Of a DNA stretch of 10,079 bases, positions 6,650 through 10,079 are shown in pieces; position 1 is the first letter of the stretch; each line of letters starts with the position of its first letter. Made by a program: the position numbers and the translations under genes. The stretch is taken from NCBI GenBank assembly GCA_019155205.2, contig JAHNZQ020000181.1, forward strand, positions 3,495,858 through 3,505,936. The letters are read 5' to 3'. This stretch comes from Gracilaria vermiculophylla (taxonomy: Eukaryota; Rhodophyta; Florideophyceae; Gracilariales; Gracilariaceae). The notes below the pieces were generated by a model. It made no database searches, had not been told where the DNA came from, and was given only the letters and a program-made list of their open reading frames with translations.

Positions 6650-6700
6650 AGCATTATAACCTATGGAAAAATCACTATTTTTAATTTTTGTGTTTTCGTG

Positions 6701-6724
6701 TAGTGGGTGATAAGCCACCCACTA
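6701..6724. repeat. Perfect hairpin at the inner end of the right arm
   Basis: TAGTGGGT and ACCCACTA flank the spacer GATAAGCC, an uninterrupted 8-bp stem. The left arm has TAGAGCGT in place of TAGTGGGT, so two clustered substitutions separate a perfect hairpin from an imperfect one. Confidence 0.65.
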
Positions 6725-7640
6725 AAGACAGCCAAGCAGCGTATATAGTCGTAGGTCACGCATGCCAACGAAGGCACCCATGTAGATATTGTTTCCGAAG
6801 AAGGAAACATTCACTTGTACTTAAGATATAAGCACAAACTCACGAGTAAAGAATCCAAGTATCGAACCAAGAAGCCTCAAGCTTTTGTACAACCCCGCGC
6901 CTCTCTACCGTGAAGCGCACATTGTTCTGTGTTGTGCGTCAGAATGCGCGGTTGCGACGCGTCTTCGGGATGGCTCACTCGCTTTGCAACGTGAGTCGCG
7001 AGGCATGTGTCACGTGGTCACGACGTGCGACGCGAGGATTGCTTGCCTTTTCTTTCAAACTGTTTGCAACATTTATCACTTTGGCATCATTTCACCAGGA
7101 CGGATAGCTGGAAAGGACGGAGCGACGAGCAGTGCCTTATTTGTGTATGCCCACGAGTCGAGTGGCAGCGCTCTCGCTCTTCATTGTGACTGCATCGCGC
7201 AGCCCATCGCAGAGATGGCACCAGAACCGTCATGTACGCAGCCTGACGGCACGGGGCGAGTGCTTGCTGGAACGCACGCGTGCACGCGCGCGCGCGTGCG
7301 CGCACGCGCCCCTGCGGCGCGCCAGCCCCTCCACGCTGGCAAGGTGTCAAACGAGTCGTTGGGAAACTTGGGGCGTGATGCACCGAATCATCGTGCGCAG
7401 CAAAGCGGGCAGCACACAAATCCCCCACCCAATAATGCGCCCGTCCATATGCTCGGCCACGCGTGGTGTGCACACGTGCCGCGGCTCAGCGAATGGGGTG
7501 CGCCGGGGGCGCGAGACGTGGCCGCGCGATTCTGCGGCACGGGGCCACCGCCGCGCCAGGACGGCGCGACTATGCAGAACGTGGCACGCCCGCGCCCGCT
7601 TTTTTATTACGCCCTGACGCGCTGCTCCACAACACGTGCC
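6705..7640 (+). repeat. Conserved upstream module, right copy
   Basis: Near-identical inverse partner of the left module, and collinear with the older copy at 4930-5400. A long frame crosses it (to 7745) but starts at TTG; the first ATG in that frame is at 7005. The frame is broken in the left copy, and its product is low-complexity Arg/Ala/His/Pro-rich over the alternating tract. I therefore treat it as non-coding sequence upstream of gene B. Confidence 0.7.
7272..7309. other. 38-bp alternating purine-pyrimidine tract (Z-DNA candidate)
   Basis: Every step from 7272 to 7309 alternates purine and pyrimidine, mostly GC with a few AC and GT steps and no break. This is the composition most prone to Z-DNA. 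It lies about 670 bp upstream of the gene B ATG, within the conserved module. Confidence 0.6.
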
Positions 7641-7744
7641 CCACTCAAGTCACGACGCAAGTTGTCGTTGACGGACAGGCTCAATGCAGGCCCCGAAAAC
7701 GTTTTTAAACAAGCTGCGTTCACCGCGAAGGTTCCCCTGCCATG

Positions 7745-7944
7745 ACTCCCCCGCCAAGGCTCACTCTCCCTCTACATAAGGTCGTCGAGTCACCGAAGCG
7801 AGTCGCTCCATACACCTCCCTCTCGACGTCCCTGCTCCCTAACTTCTCCACTTCCTTTGTGTGCTCTTGACGGCTCCCGACAAGGCGCCACTGCCATTCA
7901 CCGTCATTGTCCGCCTGGGCTTTGCTGCTCCTCCCTCCCCCGCA
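7745..7944 (+). promoter_or_regulatory. Leader and probable promoter-proximal region of gene B
   Basis: Pyrimidine-rich leader with the family block at 7790-7813 (TCACCGAAGCGAGTCGCTCC and then ATAC) and the CTCTCGACGTCC run. The in-frame stop TAA at 7840 closes the frame upstream. The position that is ATG in remnants C and D is AAG here (7882-7884), so translation must begin at the next in-frame ATG, 7945, or at a non-AUG codon such as the GTG at 7861 or a CTG. No clear TATA box is seen. Confidence 0.5.
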
Positions 7945-9300
7945 ATGCCCGTGCTTTCCTCGCAGCCACTCGCGTCTCGCAGCCCCTCCGAAGCTCAACA
8001 ACTCCCGCCGGCCATCGTCATCAGCTTCCTGGTCGCAGTCGCCATTCTACTACTGTACTACTTTGTCATCAATGCACTGGACTGGCTTTCCAACCGCCGC
8101 CCCACCAAAACGTTCCCCTTGTACGCCAAAATAGTCTGTCTCTTCCTCTCTCTCCCGCTGAGGCTGGTGATCGGATTGGTTATGTTTCTGTACGGTGTGA
8201 CAGGGTGGTCTTTCGAGGTTGGCTCTTTTGGTGCAACAATACTTCTCGGCATGTGCGCCAGCAACTCAGTGTCATTCACCACTTCTTCTCACCTTTACCA
8301 GATATTGCTGCGTATCCACAAGTTCAACGCACTGCCCCCAGCCGCCAATCATGTGCTGTCGTCTACGCTCAAGGATCTCATACTTCTTGCCACCAATAGA
8401 AACCTCCCCAACCATCTTCAGTTCAACCAGCGCTGTGATTTTGTGCTGCTCTGTTTGCAACTGAACCGTGTAGATCTCCTCGACAAGTTCTTGAGCTCAA
8501 GTGCTTGCAACTCTTTGGCCGTATGTCTAAGGCTTCAACAGCTCCACCGCCGAGTCCAAGATGTTGCAAATCTTGAGTTCTTCCCGGATGCCTTTAGCTT
8601 CCTCGTGTCTGTCGCCTTCCAAGAACCTTCCTCGGACACTCTTCCATTTGAGCTGCGAACGGAATTGGTTATGTACGGTTTGCGCGCAGGCGATGCGGAA
8701 CTTTTGAATGCGCTCTCACGTCATGACCTGCATGACGCATCGAGCTCTCCCGGGAGCCTCAAGCAGCTCCTGACTCGACTTCCACCGCCCTCTTGTCTTA
8801 GCGAGGAAAGCCGTAAACATCTTCCGCGCGCTGTTCTGGATCTTTTGAAAATCTCATCCAACTGGAATTCTCCCTCCGATGGCATTCCGTTTGACGTCAA
8901 GGTGCAGCTTGTGATGCTGTTTGTGAAGCTATGCGACCCAAAGATATCGGTCCCCGTTTCGGACCATGACAACTTCGCGCATGCCAAAAACAGCGCGGAG
9001 GTGATTTGGATTCGGAAGTGGGTTAGCCAATTCCTTAGTGCCCCACACTTGTTGGCATCGTCACAGTCGTGTAAATCGTTCACGAAGTCTGCCATTGCGG
9101 ACAATGAAACTCCGGTGGACGTCAGGGAAGGTGTTTTCGAAGTCTCTCGGCTATCATTACCTGCCAACACAGAAGATCAATATGCCGACCGAGCTGTTCG
9201 TTTGGTTGCAGCCGTTTATGGCTCGTTAAAGACTGTTAGACACCTATCAGATGATGTTGAACACAGCTTGAGAGTCTATGAGTGGTGCATGCGGCTGTAG
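7945..9300 (+). CDS. Gene B: unrecognised membrane protein with three helical repeats
   Basis: 451 residues from the first in-frame ATG. I do not recognise the family. Residues 1-21 are a polar Ser/Pro-rich tail. Hydrophobic segments lie at about 23-45, 62-84 and 89-106, consistent with two or three membrane spans. From about 142 the protein is soluble and shows three degenerate repeats aligned on F160, F235 and F316. Each has a hydrophobic helix, a Pro-containing loop ending in an LQF/LPF/IPF turn, then F-x6-V-x3-L/V and an acidic D/E-L-L-like end; the spacing of 75 and 81 residues suggests an alpha-solenoid. The N-terminus could extend to non-AUG codons. The C-terminus ends about 30 residues short of the tail in A because of 2 missing bases near 9296. 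Gene A is its inverted paralogue. It is uninterrupted by introns as far as can be seen; function is unknown. Confidence 0.75.
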   Translation: MPVLSSQPLASRSPSEAQQLPPAIVISFLVAVAILLLYYFVINALDWLSNRRPTKTFPLYAKIVCLFLSLPLRLVIGLVMFLYGVTGWSFEVGSFGATILLGMCASNSVSFTTSSHLYQILLRIHKFNALPPAANHVLSSTLKDLILLATNRNLPNHLQFNQRCDFVLLCLQLNRVDLLDKFLSSSACNSLAVCLRLQQLHRRVQDVANLEFFPDAFSFLVSVAFQEPSSDTLPFELRTELVMYGLRAGDAELLNALSRHDLHDASSSPGSLKQLLTRLPPPSCLSEESRKHLPRAVLDLLKISSNWNSPSDGIPFDVKVQLVMLFVKLCDPKISVPVSDHDNFAHAKNSAEVIWIRKWVSQFLSAPHLLASSQSCKSFTKSAIADNETPVDVREGVFEVSRLSLPANTEDQYADRAVRLVAAVYGSLKTVRHLSDDVEHSLRVYEWCMRL

Positions 9301-9702
9301 CGGGGCATATTTGAGGAGTAATCCCATCTCGGTCGATTGCGTCGCACTGCCACAAATGGATTCTTATGTGTGATGGGTGGGTTTTTATAAGGTGATCATA
9401 GGCATACCCCGTGTTGAATGATGTGTGTGGCTCGAAACGCTCCTACCTTACATGTACATACTTAATTGGAGCAATTTATTGACCAGACTAATAAAGAAGA
9501 TTGCAAGCGCTAATTTTCACTATTTACAGATTTTGAGAGATTCTTCGACGTTCCACCAGAATCATTTCTACTTTACAAATGCACACTGGTGCTTTATTTT
9601 AAAAGCTGTGATTCATTTTCGGGAGAAAAATAAAAAAAAAGACATGTCTCTGAACGAAGCATAGCGCAAGCTGTGCGCAGGGCGACGGCAGCGATCGCGG
9701 TT
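9301..9702. other. 3' flank of gene B, no gene recognised
   Basis: Diverged inverse partner of 865-1164. The first 60 bases still follow the extra C-terminal coding sequence of A but out of frame. AATAAAG at 9489-9495 is a possible polyadenylation signal. Short frames are not shared with the left flank. Confidence 0.45.
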
Positions 9703-9974
9703 TGTGGAATATTCGTGCAGAACTACGACGCATATTGAACAAAATTTTACAAATCCCATCGGAGATAAAGAGACCTTCCGGTGCACGAAAACAGCTCATA
9801 GTATCCATGCGTCAAATATATTTTTTGCGTGTTGAGTGCATTTGAACACACGCATCTGTACTTCACGCTTAAATAATTAAAGCTGTCTTCGTGTACCGTA
9901 AGATAGTTGTAGCAACGATGGAGTTCGTACGGTTTTATCCATTATGCAACATAATTCTGCACAAATATTTTGCA
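9703..9974. mobile_element. Foldback element of about 272 bp
   Basis: Two inverted arms, about 9703-9833 and 9845-9974, join at a centre GAGTGCATTT. The outer ends read TGTGGAATATTCGTGCAG, and (inverse) TGCAAAATATTTGTGCAG. Further matches run inward, including the CAGCT-TAGTAT or CAGCTTTAATTAT boxes. There is no coding capacity, so it resembles a MITE or a palindromic foldback element. No clear target-site duplication is visible, and the left flank has only the first arm. Confidence 0.55.
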
Positions 9975-10079
9975 GGTCAGGATTTTGCTTTTCTAGGAAC
10001 AAATTATGCCTAGTCTGACTGTTATGATGATCTGTTCAAACCGTCTCTCGTTACCTCGACGCATCCGGTTGGTGTACGG

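Larger units (their letters stand above)
6226..6692. other. Plastid-derived filler insert (mosaic NUPT)
   Basis: This 467-bp AT-rich block sits between remnant D and the right arm. It contains, in order, an unassigned AT-rich stretch, the 3' end of an organelle-type tRNA gene (6353-6377), a chlI fragment (6402-6479), an unassigned stretch, a cpcA fragment (6587-6649) and a short AT-rich tail. Each recognisable piece is under 90 bp, and the protein matches break off abruptly at both ends, so several plastid pieces have been joined. The matching C/A junction has only 15 bp (4203-4217) between GATCAAAGGC-type family sequence and the arm, which gives the uninserted state. Joining of organelle fragments during double-strand-break repair is the likely origin. 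Confidence 0.8.
6693..9850 (+). repeat. Right arm of the large imperfect inverted repeat
   Basis: Counterpart of 715-4202. It holds the upstream module (6705-7640), the leader (7745-7944), intact gene B (7945-9300) and a 3' flank. It lacks the LTR and the 38-bp duplication of the left arm. The inner end begins TTTTCGTGTAG, shared with the left arm, directly after the plastid insert. Confidence 0.9.

Noticed and set aside
7087..7473. Minus-strand frame opposite the right module, with a similar one at 3346-3714
   Set aside because: The two predicted products diverge in frame after the alternating tract; only the DNA is conserved.
6885..7745. 286-codon plus-strand open frame over the upstream module
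   Set aside because: It starts with TTG, is low-complexity through the alternating tract, and is frameshifted in the near-identical left copy. DNA conservation there does not follow codons.
7861..7944. GTG at 7861 as the start of gene B
   Set aside because: GTG starts are not expected for a nuclear gene. The first in-frame ATG is 7945, although a non-AUG start cannot be excluded.

Overview
The window looks like nuclear DNA of a photosynthetic eukaryote with a phycobilisome-bearing plastid, most likely a unicellular red alga (Porphyridium-like). The evidence is a short AT-rich insert at 6226-6692 that carries fragments of two genes found together in red algal (and glaucophyte) plastid genomes: chlI (Mg-chelatase subunit I) and cpcA (phycocyanin alpha). 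The rest is GC-richer and sparse in genes, with no ribosome-binding sites or operon structure, and contains an LTR remnant with a eukaryotic-type promoter. The species is an inference.

The window is built as a large imperfect inverted repeat. The left arm is about 715-4202 and the right arm about 6693-9850. Each arm carries, from the centre outward: a near-identical upstream module of about 0.9 kb, a conserved leader, one copy of an unrecognised membrane-protein gene, and a diverging 3' flank. The right copy (gene B, 7945-9300, + strand) is open for 451 codons: three N-terminal hydrophobic segments followed by three degenerate helical repeats of about 75-80 residues. The left copy (gene A, 1165-2894, - strand) is a pseudogene. 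It is broken by a 284-bp solo LTR with a 5-bp target-site duplication and by a separate 2-bp deletion.

The centre (4203-6692) holds two more fragments of the same family. C (- strand, 4185-4425) and D (+ strand, 6040-6228) each keep only the leader, an ATG and about 15 codons, and both leave the family at the same point. D is preceded by an old, diverged copy of the upstream module (about 4930-5400) and by an imperfect 200-bp tandem repeat (5660-5965). The order is therefore A(-) C(-) D(+) B(+), as if a tandem gene array had been duplicated in inverted orientation. The plastid-derived insert lies between D and B. The matching C/A junction is the empty site, where only about 15 bp stand in place of the 467-bp insert.

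The outer flanks hold a three-unit minisatellite (251-575) and a foldback element that is complete on the right (9703-9974) and half present on the left (731-864). The most interesting points are the organellar filler mosaic with its internal empty site, the LTR with perfect heat-shock elements, and the excess of amino-acid-changing differences in the membrane segments of A against B beside an upstream module that is about 99% identical.
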